DNA from: Hyphomicrobiales bacterium
GTDB lineage: Bacteria; Pseudomonadota; Alphaproteobacteria; Parvibaculales; Parvibaculaceae
Assembly: GCA_016124805.1 (NCBI GenBank)
Contig: WGND01000017.1
Coordinates: 1-37,177, forward strand
Direction of reading: 5' to 3'
Length of the DNA stretch: 37,177 nucleotides
Part shown: in pieces, positions 16,027-23,878 of the stretch
Position numbering within the stretch: position 1 is the first letter of the stretch
Layout: each line of letters starts with the position of its first letter
The notes under the pieces: generated by a model
Seen by the model: only the letters and a program-made list of their open reading frames with translations
Database searches by the model: none
What the model was told of the DNA's origin: nothing
Position numbers and translations under genes: made by a program

Positions 16027-16920
16027 TCAGGCGAGCCACGGCACGACGAGCAGCTCGGCTGTGCCTGCATAGACGTTGTCTGCACCGGCTGCGTTGCGCT
16101 GCGCCTTCAGGACTTCCAGGCCCGCCTTTTCATGAGACGGCGGCACGACCAGAAGATTGGGCGTGATGCCCAGCGGACGGCCTTCGTCGCCCTTGAGCTC
16201 GCCCATGGCAGCACGGGCTGCCGCATAGGTGTCAACATCGAGCGCTTGTTTGGAGCCATAGGCCAGCTGCGGCAGGCCGAACCCGGCATTGCTGCGTCCG
16301 TCCACGCCGAAGACGAACTCATCGGTCATGAAGACGCGCTGGTCGTTGAGGTCCGTCATCGACCTGAAGCTATAGTCACGGCGCTTCTGGCGGATGAGCG
16401 GCTTCACGGCGCGCGATGTATCGAGCAAATACCAGGGCGTGCCTGCACCGCCACCATAGTTTGACCAGGAGCCCTGCGTACCGTCGGCCAGAACGACCGG
16501 ATGATCAGTGTCGAAGAAATACTGGCCATCATAGCAAGTCTTGGCAAAGCCGGTCTTTAGCAGCCCGAAGATCAGCTCGTCAGGATGCACAGCCGAGAGG
16601 CGTCCCATTTCAGAGACCATCGGCGTGAAGACGCCATATGTGTCGTCTTCAATGTGATCGCGATTGACCGCGATACTGCTTTCGAACTTCTTGTTCTTGA
16701 TCGTGTAGTCATGCTGCTTCAGGTTCTTGATGACACGCTCACCAATCCATTCACGAAAGCCGGGCATCTGGCCAAGCCAGCCATAGACTTCCTGTGAGGT
16801 TGTTGAGGGCACATCCATTGCCAGCTTGTTCCACACAGGCTTGACGCCTGTGAAAGCCATATTGAAGGCTGTGTTAAAGCCGGTATAGAGACCGGTGACA
16901 TTAGCGCGATTTACTTCCAT
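16027..16920 (-). CDS. Major head protein (Mu gpT)
   Basis: The 297-residue protein is the Mu-like major head subunit: MEVNRANVTGLYTGFNTAFNMAF at the start, then LKQHDYTIKNKKFESSIAVNRDHIEDD, then GQYFFDTDHPV, and a final NLLVVPPSHEKAGLEVLKAQR. It has an HK97-like fold by family. It follows the protease and decoration genes as in Mu-like phages. Confidence 0.96.
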   Translation of the reverse strand: MEVNRANVTGLYTGFNTAFNMAFTGVKPVWNKLAMDVPSTTSQEVYGWLGQMPGFREWIGERVIKNLKQHDYTIKNKKFESSIAVNRDHIEDDTYGVFTPMVSEMGRLSAVHPDELIFGLLKTGFAKTCYDGQYFFDTDHPVVLADGTQGSWSNYGGGAGTPWYLLDTSRAVKPLIRQKRRDYSFRSMTDLNDQRVFMTDEFVFGVDGRSNAGFGLPQLAYGSKQALDVDTYAAARAAMGELKGDEGRPLGITPNLLVVPPSHEKAGLEVLKAQRNAAGADNVYAGTAELLVVPWLA

Positions 16921-16935
16921 GGGAGCTTTCTCCAG

Positions 16936-17340
16936 TTAGCGGATTTCGACCCAGACACCGGCAGCATCGAGGTCGATGATCTTGCCTGCAGCTGAGAGTG
17001 TGCCGGTGCCATCGGTCGCAGCGACGGTTTCGTCATCCTGGACATAGGCGGTGGCGCCGATGTCACTGCGGTCGATGGCATCGGTGCCCGAGTTCTTGAA
17101 GCGGAAAACACCGCGTTTGATCTGGATGGTCAGGTCGCCATTCGCGCCTGCGCTGTTGTCGACGCGCTCTTCAGCGCGCCCAACGGCCTTGAGGGTGGTG
17201 GCCGCGCTGCCAGGCACGGCCCAGCCAGCGGCATCAAGGCAAACAAGTGCGCCTGCGAAAATTTTGGTGGCGGCTTTCACCGGGTGGCTGACACCAGAGC
17301 CCTCGCGGGCAGCTGTGTCGCGATCAGCTGTCAATGGCAT
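16936..17340 (-). CDS. Head decoration / capsid cement protein (DUF2190-like)
   Basis: The 134-residue product is rich in G, A and T and beta-structured. The segment THPVKAATKIFAGALVCLDAAGWAVP-like (here SHPVKAATKIFAGALV) and a late IGATAYVQDDETVAATDGTGT are typical of small capsid stabilising proteins placed between protease and major head protein. The N-terminal MPLTADRDTAAREGSG is common in Mu-like members. It probably trims the capsid surface. Confidence 0.82.
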   Translation of the reverse strand: MPLTADRDTAAREGSGVSHPVKAATKIFAGALVCLDAAGWAVPGSAATTLKAVGRAEERVDNSAGANGDLTIQIKRGVFRFKNSGTDAIDRSDIGATAYVQDDETVAATDGTGTLSAAGKIIDLDAAGVWVEIR

Positions 17341-17342
17341 GC

Positions 17343-17990
17343 TTAAGCCTCCTTCGGCTTGTTTTTGATGTAGTCGGCGGCGGCGATGCCGAGCTGCGAA
17401 CAGATCGCGCGCTCGTCCTCTGTCAGGCCGTCCTCGCCCGCGCCGGAAACGGCGAGCAAGTCGCTCGTGCCAGGCTTCAGCACGACCGGCGCAGCCTTGA
17501 CGAAAGCGTCGAACTCAGCCGGGCTCACCGCGTGAAGCGACAATCCCCAGGCGCGCAGCGCAGGCACAAGTTTGCCGGACTGGATAGCCAGATCGACGGC
17601 AGCCTCAGCTTTGTCAGAGTTCACACTCGCCTTCAGCTCATTAAGCTGTGACTGCAGAGCGGCGACCTGGTCGGCGGGAACGAATTTGGCCGGGTCAATG
17701 ACACCGGCAATCTGGGCGTTGATGGCAACGACCAGCTGCTCGGGCTTGTCTTCCGGCTTCAGGCCAGCTGCTTTAGCCGCTTCATCAAAGCCTTTGACCT
17801 TCGAGCCGATCTTTGCGGCAGCGGCTGTGATGGTCTCCTGCTTGTCATCAAGCTTGAGTGCGGCGGCAGTGGCCAATGCCACAAAACTCGTCGAGTGGAG
17901 CTGGCTCAGGCTGGCATGTGCCAGCACCTCAGCCTCACTGGCGGTTTCCGGCAGGCCCAATGCCTTCCGGAGTTTTGCAATAAAATCCAT
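17343..17990 (-). CDS. Internal in-frame scaffold protein (Mu gpZ-like)
   Basis: Within the protease gene an ATG at 17990 is preceded by GAGG with a 5-base spacer. It would start MDFIAKLRKALGLPET, giving a 215-residue helical product identical to the C-terminal part of the protease. In Mu the scaffold gpZ is made from an internal start in gene I in the same way. The match in layout is clear; use of the start is inferred. Confidence 0.55.
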   Translation of the reverse strand: MDFIAKLRKALGLPETASEAEVLAHASLSQLHSTSFVALATAAALKLDDKQETITAAAAKIGSKVKGFDEAAKAAGLKPEDKPEQLVVAINAQIAGVIDPAKFVPADQVAALQSQLNELKASVNSDKAEAAVDLAIQSGKLVPALRAWGLSLHAVSPAEFDAFVKAAPVVLKPGTSDLLAVSGAGEDGLTEDERAICSQLGIAAADYIKNKPKEA

Positions 17991-18464
17991 ATCATCCTCG
18001 TGCGGGTTGTTGAGCGCGGCAGCAACCGCCGCGATTTCGAGATTGGGGTTGTTGGTGAGGCCCGCCCGCAAAACTAGCGAGACCGAGCCGGTCGGCGCAT
18101 GCAGGTAGACCGGCGAGATGTAGCGATATTCCTTGGCGTTGAGCTTCGCCTTTGCAGCCTCTGTCCACTCGATGCGGCCATAGATGCCGTCGTCGCGAGC
18201 CTGCAACTCCTTTATCCACCCTGCGGCTGGCGCATTTCCGCCAACACCGGCAACGGCGGCGAGGTCCGTCTGGTGGTCGTAATCGACAACCAGGTCCATG
18301 CCAGCGGCCCGCGCCAGAGAAGCGGTGATCACTTTTTCCGCATCGGGTTTGGAAGCAATCTTGTACGGGCCGCGACCGTCCCGGCCATGAAAGACGCCTA
18401 GGGGCATCAGCTGCACCCACTCAGCTGCCCCGTTGGGCAACTCAAAAGAATGCATCGCGAGCAT
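17343..18464 (-). CDS. Head maturation protease with scaffold domain (Mu gpI)
   Basis: I choose the ATG at 18464 (MLAMHSFELP); a second ATG three codons on (18455) is possible. The open frame extends further upstream but that part looks non-coding. WVQLMPLGVFHGRDGRGPYK and DLVVDYDHQTDLAAVAG, with YRYISPVYLH, are hallmarks of the Mu gp32 prohead protease family; the Asp/His-containing YDHQT segment is likely catalytic. From about residue 160 the chain is helical and charged like a scaffold. A well-placed internal start (17990) suggests a separately made scaffold. Upstream lies a 486-bp gap holding regulatory signals. Confidence 0.92.
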   Translation of the reverse strand: MLAMHSFELPNGAAEWVQLMPLGVFHGRDGRGPYKIASKPDAEKVITASLARAAGMDLVVDYDHQTDLAAVAGVGGNAPAAGWIKELQARDDGIYGRIEWTEAAKAKLNAKEYRYISPVYLHAPTGSVSLVLRAGLTNNPNLEIAAVAAALNNPHEDDMDFIAKLRKALGLPETASEAEVLAHASLSQLHSTSFVALATAAALKLDDKQETITAAAAKIGSKVKGFDEAAKAAGLKPEDKPEQLVVAINAQIAGVIDPAKFVPADQVAALQSQLNELKASVNSDKAEAAVDLAIQSGKLVPALRAWGLSLHAVSPAEFDAFVKAAPVVLKPGTSDLLAVSGAGEDGLTEDERAICSQLGIAAADYIKNKPKEA

Positions 18465-18829
18465 TTTCTCGCTGCCCGAATGGGCGACGATGATTAGTCC
18501 ATGATCATGATGAAACTCCCGCAAGCCTTGGCCCTCAAAACGGCAAGCCCCTCCAAAGCGGGGCTGCATGTGTGAGGTGAAAGGTGCCGGATGACGCCTG
18601 AGGGGATAAGGCTGAAGGGCTTCAGGGCGAGATGCTGAGGGGGCGGTTTCGGCTGACCATGAGGGCGCTCGCAAGGCGAGGCTCAAAACCGGGGCGCTGG
18701 CGCGCGCTTTGCCCTGGGATGGCCTTGCGGCCCTCTTTGTCCGGGATGGCCCCTGAAAGCCCTCTTAAACCCTCTTAAGGCCTAGATGAAGGCCCTGTCG
18801 AGCCTGCATTGTCAACCAGGCGGCAGGGA

Positions 18830-18859
18830 GTGACAAGTTTGGGTGTTTTTTGCTATGGT
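18830..18859 (+). promoter_or_regulatory. Candidate sigma-70 promoter for the small RNA
   Basis: GTGACA (18830-18835) and TATGGT (18854-18859) are separated by 18 bp and point into an 80-base segment that ends in a terminator. The sequence around the -10 (GCTATGGT) fits alphaproteobacterial housekeeping promoters. No open frame of useful size follows. Confidence 0.5.
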
Positions 18860-18865
18860 TTTGAT

Positions 18866-18947
18866 GGTCTTCCAGCGTCGCCGGTCCGCGCCGCTTCACA
18901 GAGCTGGAGGATGGCCCGCTTCGCGAGAAGGCGGGCTTTTTCTTTTT
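18866..18947 (+). ncRNA. Candidate phage small RNA, about 80 nt
   Basis: The segment between the promoter and T run can fold into two hairpins. The first pairs TCTTCCAGC (18868-18876) with GCTGGAGGA (18903-18911), nine pairs including one G-U, around a 26-base loop. The second is the terminator stem GCCCGC/GCGGGC (18914-18919 with 18931-18936) and T-rich tail. It is on the strand opposite to the flanking head genes and convergent with gp30, whose stop codon lies only 4 bases beyond the T run. The start point is estimated from the -10. Family and target are unknown; regulation of head genes or host messages is possible. Confidence 0.5.
18914..18947 (+). terminator. Rho-independent terminator (plus strand)
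   Basis: GCCCGC (18914-18919) pairs with GCGGGC (18931-18936) and is followed by TTTTTCTTTTT (18937-18947). The T run is on the plus strand only, so it ends plus-strand transcription, not the late operon. Confidence 0.75.
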
Positions 18948-18950
18948 GAG

Positions 18951-20225
18951 CTATTTGGAGCGCCGATAGGCCAGCGTGCCACGCCGCTGATTGAGCAGAT
19001 AGTTCGTACGCTCGGCATTAAAGCCGGTGACGCCGGACCAGCCGTGCATGGCAACATCGAAAAGCATGAAGACCGGCACCTCCTGCCCTTCTATAACGAA
19101 GCGCGCCATATAACGGCGGAAGAGCGTGTAGTCATTCGTGCGCGGGCTCTTTTCCCAGGTCCACCAGATTTCGTCCGGGTCCTTGATCGTGTCAGCCATC
19201 AAAAGAAGCGCCGTTTCCCGGCCCCGCTTGGTTACCTTGAGCCGCCCGTCAGGCCGCTCGAACAGCGCGCGGCTGATTACAAGCGGGTCGCCAATCACAT
19301 CAGTGAAGATCTGCGGCGTCTCGGCGGACGCCCCGAACTCGCCCAGGAACTCATCGATATAGACCTCATCCGACAGGCCGGTCGGCAGCAACCGGCTGGC
19401 CGGTGCCGGGCGTGGTGGCGGCATGGGCAGATCAGCAGGCGGGTTGAGTGCAGGCGTTCCGAGAGGTCCGTCAATCGGCGGTGGCGTCACGCCCTTCATA
19501 TGAGCGCGACCTGCATTATAGGAAAAGCCCGGATCGATGCCCGCCGGGACCTTTGTAACTTCGCCGGTCCGGTTGTTGCGAAATTCCGATGTGTTGCTGA
19601 GGAAGTCCTCGATGTCGGCATCCGACGAAACCCCCAGCCCCATATTCTCAAGATCACGCTGAGAGAGCTGCAGCACCTGGCACCGGCACTTCCAACCGTT
19701 TGGAGGGTAATGCGTCTCCCAAAAAGGATGATCGACCGGCAGGATGATGGCATTCCAGGCGCGATGCTGGGGCCGCGTGCGGCCATCGAGCACAGCGACA
19801 TACATCAGGTAGGGGCGTGCCGCCTTTGTCTTCTGGATACGCTCCCAATGCCCCGCCGCATAGCTGGTTCGCATATTGGTGTCGAAGATGATGCCGAGGC
19901 GGCGGGTGGAGCCGAGCTGGACATTGCGCTCTTCGCCGGTCAGTGGATCTGCAACGAGAGCGCGGCCCCACCAGCCTTTCTCCTGAAGCACCGGCGTCAA
20001 TCTTTTCTTGAAGTCTTCGAACGTGGTGCCATCGCGAATGGCGGCATCCATCGCCTGGCGAATATCCTGCAGAATGTCGTAGCGCATCGCCTTGGCTACG
20101 GTGAAGGCGCGGGCATGCTCTTCCTGCCAGGTGTCCTGCCACGAATAGCCGAGCTTGTAGCCCTTGCCCTCGAAATACTTGATGGCTTCAGCGGGCGGCA
20201 GATTCTTCAGCTGGACAGCGGTCAC
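18951..20225 (-). CDS. Head morphogenesis protein gp30 (gpF-like) with C-terminal PBECR-type nuclease domain
   Basis: The 424-residue protein starts at a GTG sharing its first base with the upstream stop. Residues 1-240 are the minor head/SPP1 gp7-type domain: FDTNMRTSYAAGHWERIQ (114-131), RTRPQHRAWNAIILPVDHPFW (149-169) and NGWKCRCQVLQLS (176-188). After a proline-rich linker (245-280) comes a second domain (about 282-424) with DPDEIWWTWEKS, a central YMARFVIEG strand, GWSGVTGF and RRGTLAYRR. These match the phage Barnase-EndoU-ColicinE5/D-RelE-like (PBECR) nuclease fold often fused to head proteins. Such a domain may be injected with the DNA. Confidence 0.88.
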   Translation of the reverse strand: MTAVQLKNLPPAEAIKYFEGKGYKLGYSWQDTWQEEHARAFTVAKAMRYDILQDIRQAMDAAIRDGTTFEDFKKRLTPVLQEKGWWGRALVADPLTGEERNVQLGSTRRLGIIFDTNMRTSYAAGHWERIQKTKAARPYLMYVAVLDGRTRPQHRAWNAIILPVDHPFWETHYPPNGWKCRCQVLQLSQRDLENMGLGVSSDADIEDFLSNTSEFRNNRTGEVTKVPAGIDPGFSYNAGRAHMKGVTPPPIDGPLGTPALNPPADLPMPPPRPAPASRLLPTGLSDEVYIDEFLGEFGASAETPQIFTDVIGDPLVISRALFERPDGRLKVTKRGRETALLLMADTIKDPDEIWWTWEKSPRTNDYTLFRRYMARFVIEGQEVPVFMLFDVAMHGWSGVTGFNAERTNYLLNQRRGTLAYRRSK

Positions 20226-20587
20226 TATGCAAACACCCGTCGCGCGGTGGCAGGGGCATCACCTGCCATCAAAACCCATTTCAGGGTCGGGTCTGTGATA
20301 GCCGCATCTTCGCGCGACGTGCCGGTCCAGCCATCGGCACCCTCCAAAGCGGCATCGCGCATCGCTGTCAGGATGTTGACGTGATAGCCTGTCAGATAGG
20401 TGGCAGGCGTGACCAGCTCGCCCGCCTCATCAAAGACGGCCGTCGCGTCCACAATCGGGAACCCCGCGTCAACGCCTTCGCGCCAACAGGCCGCGCCCTG
20501 ATCATCGAACCCGCGCCAAGCGCCCAGCGCGGCAATGGCAGCGGCTTCATCAACAAAACTGAAAAACACCGTGTGCCGCGCCATCAT
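20225..20587 (-). CDS. Hypothetical protein between head-fibre gene and gp30
   Basis: The 120-residue product (MMARHTVFFSFVDEAAAIAALGAWRGF...) is acidic, A-rich and has no signal peptide or membrane helix. I do not recognise a family. Start ATG at 20587 overlaps the stop of the fibre-like gene; a second ATG follows immediately. It belongs to a three-gene insert between portal and gp30, where Mu has none, so it may be a partner or chaperone of the fibre-like protein. Confidence 0.7.
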   Translation of the reverse strand: MMARHTVFFSFVDEAAAIAALGAWRGFDDQGAACWREGVDAGFPIVDATAVFDEAGELVTPATYLTGYHVNILTAMRDAALEGADGWTGTSREDAAITDPTLKWVLMAGDAPATARRVFA

Positions 20588-21936
20588 GCCACCATCGCGG
20601 CCAGCGCGTCATTCGGACGGCGCGACCCCCAGACGGTGATTTTCGACATTGCAATGTCGGCATTCGGCGGCAGATGTGAAAGCCGACCTAGTTGCAGCGT
20701 GGTTGGCGTGACGAGCGGCAGGGCCGGGGTGGCCGTGCGAAGGGTGCCGCCGCCGCCGAGTGCTGCCATATCATTGGATGCGAAGGCACCCGCGAGTTTC
20801 TTACCCGACGCGTCCCCAATGGCAATATCAAGCGATGAGAGGGTGACGGTGCTTGCGCTGTTTGAGACACTTCGTCCGGTCAGACGGCCCGCGAAACCGG
20901 ACGCGTTGTCGGCCATCAGCGACCAATAATTGCTGGAGCTTGCAACAAGTTGCGCGAGACAACCCGATGCATTTGGTGCCGCCACGCCTTTGTCAGGCCA
21001 GCTAAATTCGACATCTATTGTCGCGCCAGCGGCCAGCGAGAACCAGTCTTCCAGCGTGTGCGCGACATTGTGGGTAAGGCGTGTCACCTGAGCGCTTGTT
21101 GTGGGGATGTAAGCGCTGAGACTAGCGCCCTTCTGAAAGTTCGCACCCCATGCAAGCCCGCCTGACACCCCGTCGCCTGTGAAATTCGTAAAGCCGTCCG
21201 CTGGCCCCACGGCGAAATAAACCGGAACGCTGGTTGTTGCGGTTGCAGTGGCGATCATGAAACAGCGCCACCACCCGTCCGCGTAAGGCACCATGCCGTA
21301 GTGAACCGGACTTCCGACAAGACTACCTATCGTGCCATTTGAAAGATTGAAGTAAGCCGCCTGTGAACCAACAGTGCTGTGATAGCCGATCTTTGCCCAG
21401 CTATATTCCTGCGCTTTGAACCAGCGAGACGCCACGTAGGCGTCACCGTTCGTGTAGGAAACTGTTTGAAGTTGTTGGGCGCTACTGGACGGTCCTGCTC
21501 CCACCACCATCTTGTCAGCCGTCAGAGTAGCGTCCGGCGCGGTCGCGACATTCGGTGCATAAGACGAACCGCCTTGCTTCGACCACCAGACACTATCAGC
21601 TTCCTGAGAGTAAATAAGCTGCTCTGTTCTCTCAGCGCCAAGTAGCGCCCCGCGCTGCCCTGCAATATACGGTTTTTGGTTCGCGACGGTGTAGCCAATC
21701 GTGCCGTCTGATTTTGTGTAGGTCATGACCGGCGTTGAAAGGCTCGCGGCCCACAACTGCTCAAATGTCATCACGTAAAAAATGCCATTCAAGTACACGC
21801 CATGACGGTCATTCACCATGTCGCTGAACAGCGAGGCAGGCACGCCATAGGTGTCGCGAGGCCACCAGCCAGGCAGCATCGAAATCGATCCACTCCGTGC
21901 TCTCATTCCTGCAAGTGGGAAGCCGAGACCAATCAT
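20584..21936 (-). CDS. Head fibre/spike-like protein with carbohydrate-binding-type domain
   Basis: The 450-residue protein starts MIGLGFPLAGMRARSG. Residues about 100-300 have the 'phage head spike fibre' pattern: ERTEQLIYSQEADSVWW, DATLTADKMV, a strand pair near SRWFKAQEYSWAKIGY, PYADGWWRCFMIAT, then GLAWGANFQKGASLSAYIPTTSAQVTR. This jelly-roll, CBM-like module occurs in decoration and fibre proteins. The C-terminal part (300-450) resembles the LamG-like/concanavalin fold seen in such proteins. It lies in the head cluster, so it may coat the capsid and bind surface sugars. The neighbours of 114 and 120 residues are probably part of the same module. Confidence 0.75.
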   Translation of the reverse strand: MIGLGFPLAGMRARSGSISMLPGWWPRDTYGVPASLFSDMVNDRHGVYLNGIFYVMTFEQLWAASLSTPVMTYTKSDGTIGYTVANQKPYIAGQRGALLGAERTEQLIYSQEADSVWWSKQGGSSYAPNVATAPDATLTADKMVVGAGPSSSAQQLQTVSYTNGDAYVASRWFKAQEYSWAKIGYHSTVGSQAAYFNLSNGTIGSLVGSPVHYGMVPYADGWWRCFMIATATATTSVPVYFAVGPADGFTNFTGDGVSGGLAWGANFQKGASLSAYIPTTSAQVTRLTHNVAHTLEDWFSLAAGATIDVEFSWPDKGVAAPNASGCLAQLVASSSNYWSLMADNASGFAGRLTGRSVSNSASTVTLSSLDIAIGDASGKKLAGAFASNDMAALGGGGTLRTATPALPLVTPTTLQLGRLSHLPPNADIAMSKITVWGSRRPNDALAAMVA

Positions 21937-22277
21937 TCTAATTCCGTCACCTCCAGCGTGCCATCCGTCGCGCCGACGCGAATGATGGAAATATGTGTGT
22001 GCCGGTCAGTGTCATTGGCTCCCAGGCTCCGAACCAGTCGTTCACCCACCTCAATGAAATGCCCATTCGCGTCAGCCACCACCGTCCCGTCGCCAGTCTG
22101 GTAGCGCAAGGCAGCCGTGCGGCAGGCAATTTCGATAGCCAGTGTGCCCGCGCCGAACGGGCCGATCAGAACAGCACCGGCACCCGCCGTTGTGCTCTTA
22201 CGCGCACCACCGTCGCGCGCCCTCAGGACTGGCACGGCATTGTTGTTCTGATCGCGTGGCATCTTCGTTCCGCTCAT
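21933..22277 (-). CDS. Small beta-rich head protein, unknown
   Basis: I start at the ATG of MSGTKMPRDQNN, which has AAGGAAAG just upstream; this gives 114 residues. The frame is also open back to a TTG at 22292. The protein is beta-rich (GAGAVLIGPFGAGTLAIEIAC, then THISIIRVGATDGTLEVTELE) and lacks membrane or signal segments. It follows the portal gene and overlaps the fibre-like gene by ATGA. It could be the base or adaptor of the fibre-like protein. Confidence 0.7.
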   Translation of the reverse strand: MSGTKMPRDQNNNAVPVLRARDGGARKSTTAGAGAVLIGPFGAGTLAIEIACRTAALRYQTGDGTVVADANGHFIEVGERLVRSLGANDTDRHTHISIIRVGATDGTLEVTELE

Positions 22278-22288
22278 CTTCTTTCCTT

Positions 22289-23878
22289 TCAATCATCCAC
22301 AAGCTTGAGGCCGAGCTGCCCGGCGACACTGGCACTGAAGCCAGCACGGGCGAGTGTCTCGGTCAGTTTTCCGACGTCCATATTTTCCAGCGCCGCCGCG
22401 AGGCGGTCGCGCGCTTCCTCGATTGTCTGCGCGCCATTGAGCAGCTGCTCAATTCCGTCAGCCGATCCCGCTACAAGCGGTTGCCAGTCATTCATCACTT
22501 CGGTGACGAGGTGGTCGATAATGTCATCCTGTGTCGCCGTCTGGCTGGCGGCATGGGCGATGCCGTGCACTGGACATATGCCCGTCTGGTGTTGCTGGGC
22601 TGACGATGGCACCTGCGCCGCTGGCGATGTTGGCGGTGCGAGAATTTCCGCGTCATCATCGGGATCACTGAAGCCGATCTTGTCGCGCACCTCTGACATC
22701 TGGACCCGCAACCCGAGCGGCACAAGCTTTTCAAGAGCATTCGACATCACCGTAATATCGACCTGCTCACGCTGACCGATGCAGATCCGTGGATAGAGTT
22801 TCTGCGCACCCTTATTTAGGTCGATCATCGGGCGAACGAGGCCGCGGTTCAGTGTCCCCGCGAGCAGCTTGGCATCGGCGCGCTTGATATCGCCACGCAC
22901 CAGATCATGCTCCTTCCCAACGGCATGACCACCCGCAATGGCATCTGTCGTCGCCGTCTGGCCCAGCACGCCTTTTGAGACCTGCTGGTCAAGATAGGCC
23001 GCCAGCGTTTCATAGACTTCGCCACCGCCGCCGCCGACACCGCCACCGCGCTTGCCGTCAATAAAATCAATATCCATCGACTTGGGGATGACGGCGGCGG
23101 CGTCGCTGCTCAGGCTGGCGACAGCGCGGCGCAGGGTACGAATGTCGGCTTCGCTCGCGCCTGCCTGATATCTGCCAAGCCGCAACGGCATGCCATAGAC
23201 CTCTGCAAAAATCACCCAATCCTTGACCGCGTAGTTTTTGAACATCCACGACCAGGCAGCGCAACGCGCCAGACCACCACGGATCGGCAGGCCAGATTTC
23301 GCCTTATGAAAATGCGAGATATATTTGAACGGTGAGAGCGGCTCCAGCCCGGCCTCTGTTCGCAGCAAGGGTGTGCGACGGTCCGTCTGGGCGAAGTCGA
23401 AGAAGCGCGGGTCGCGCCATTCTAGCCGCGTCGGCCACCACTGCTTGGCGCTGAAGTCCCATATAATTTCGGTATGAGAGAACCCCTTGCCGACGGCATC
23501 CATGATGTCGAAGAGGTCATCTTCAAGCTCATCGCGCTTGAGCCACTCCCGAACGAAGTCAGCATTCTCCACATCGACCTTGTCGTCAGAAGCCGCTTCG
23601 ACCGTAATTTCAAGCTGAGCGACCGCGCGCTTTCGCGTGCCAAGCACTGAAAGATAGTGGAGGTCCTTTTCCTCCATATCCTCAGCCAGTTCCAGATAGC
23701 GCATCGGGTCGCTGCTTTCAGACTCCCTGAGTATCGCGGCAAGGCGTTGCGGCGTCAGCCCGTTTGAAGGGTGGTCGCCATAGGGCGTACGCACGCCCAT
23801 GAGATGCGCGGCTGCTTGTTCCTCGCGCAGCTTTTCAAAGTCGATGGGGCGGCCGTATTGGTCCACAAGTGGCGGCAT
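22289..23878 (-). CDS. Portal protein (DUF935, Mu gp29)
   Basis: The 529-residue product matches the DUF935 portal family: LVDQYGRPIDFEKLREEQAAA at the start, DPMRYLELAEDMEEKDLHYLSVLGTRKRAV, DAVGKGFSHTEIIWDF and FAEVYGMPLRLGRYQAG. The portal ring is the DNA entry gate of the head. It shares a base with the terminase stop. The C-terminal region carries one CPVHGIAH segment. Confidence 0.95.
   Translation of the reverse strand: MPPLVDQYGRPIDFEKLREEQAAAHLMGVRTPYGDHPSNGLTPQRLAAILRESESSDPMRYLELAEDMEEKDLHYLSVLGTRKRAVAQLEITVEAASDDKVDVENADFVREWLKRDELEDDLFDIMDAVGKGFSHTEIIWDFSAKQWWPTRLEWRDPRFFDFAQTDRRTPLLRTEAGLEPLSPFKYISHFHKAKSGLPIRGGLARCAAWSWMFKNYAVKDWVIFAEVYGMPLRLGRYQAGASEADIRTLRRAVASLSSDAAAVIPKSMDIDFIDGKRGGGVGGGGGEVYETLAAYLDQQVSKGVLGQTATTDAIAGGHAVGKEHDLVRGDIKRADAKLLAGTLNRGLVRPMIDLNKGAQKLYPRICIGQREQVDITVMSNALEKLVPLGLRVQMSEVRDKIGFSDPDDDAEILAPPTSPAAQVPSSAQQHQTGICPVHGIAHAASQTATQDDIIDHLVTEVMNDWQPLVAGSADGIEQLLNGAQTIEEARDRLAAALENMDVGKLTETLARAGFSASVAGQLGLKLVDD

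Larger units (their letters stand above)
18465..18950. other. 486-bp gap with no protein gene: regulatory region before the head operon
   Basis: I see no convincing protein gene on either strand. On the plus strand the right part carries a promoter and a terminator for a small RNA (18830-18947). On the minus strand there is a perfect -35 hexamer TTGACA (18810-18815) without a good -10, a double CCCTCTTAA repeat (plus strand, about 18760-18778), a 9-mer GCCCCTGAA (18749-18757) also found upstream of the endolysin gene, and an AGCCCC/GGGGCT dyad (18564-18583). Mu has its late promoter PI at this place, upstream of gene I. Confidence 0.6.

Noticed and set aside
18480-18580. 24-codon plus-strand ORF (MIMMKLPQ...)
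   Set aside because: No ribosome site, no coupling with another gene, and it lies over the probable late promoter region.
18465-18686. Upstream extension of the protease frame to 18686
   Set aside because: The added 74 residues are rich in R, P and S with no known motif, and family members start close to the MHSFELP segment. The region looks like a leader.
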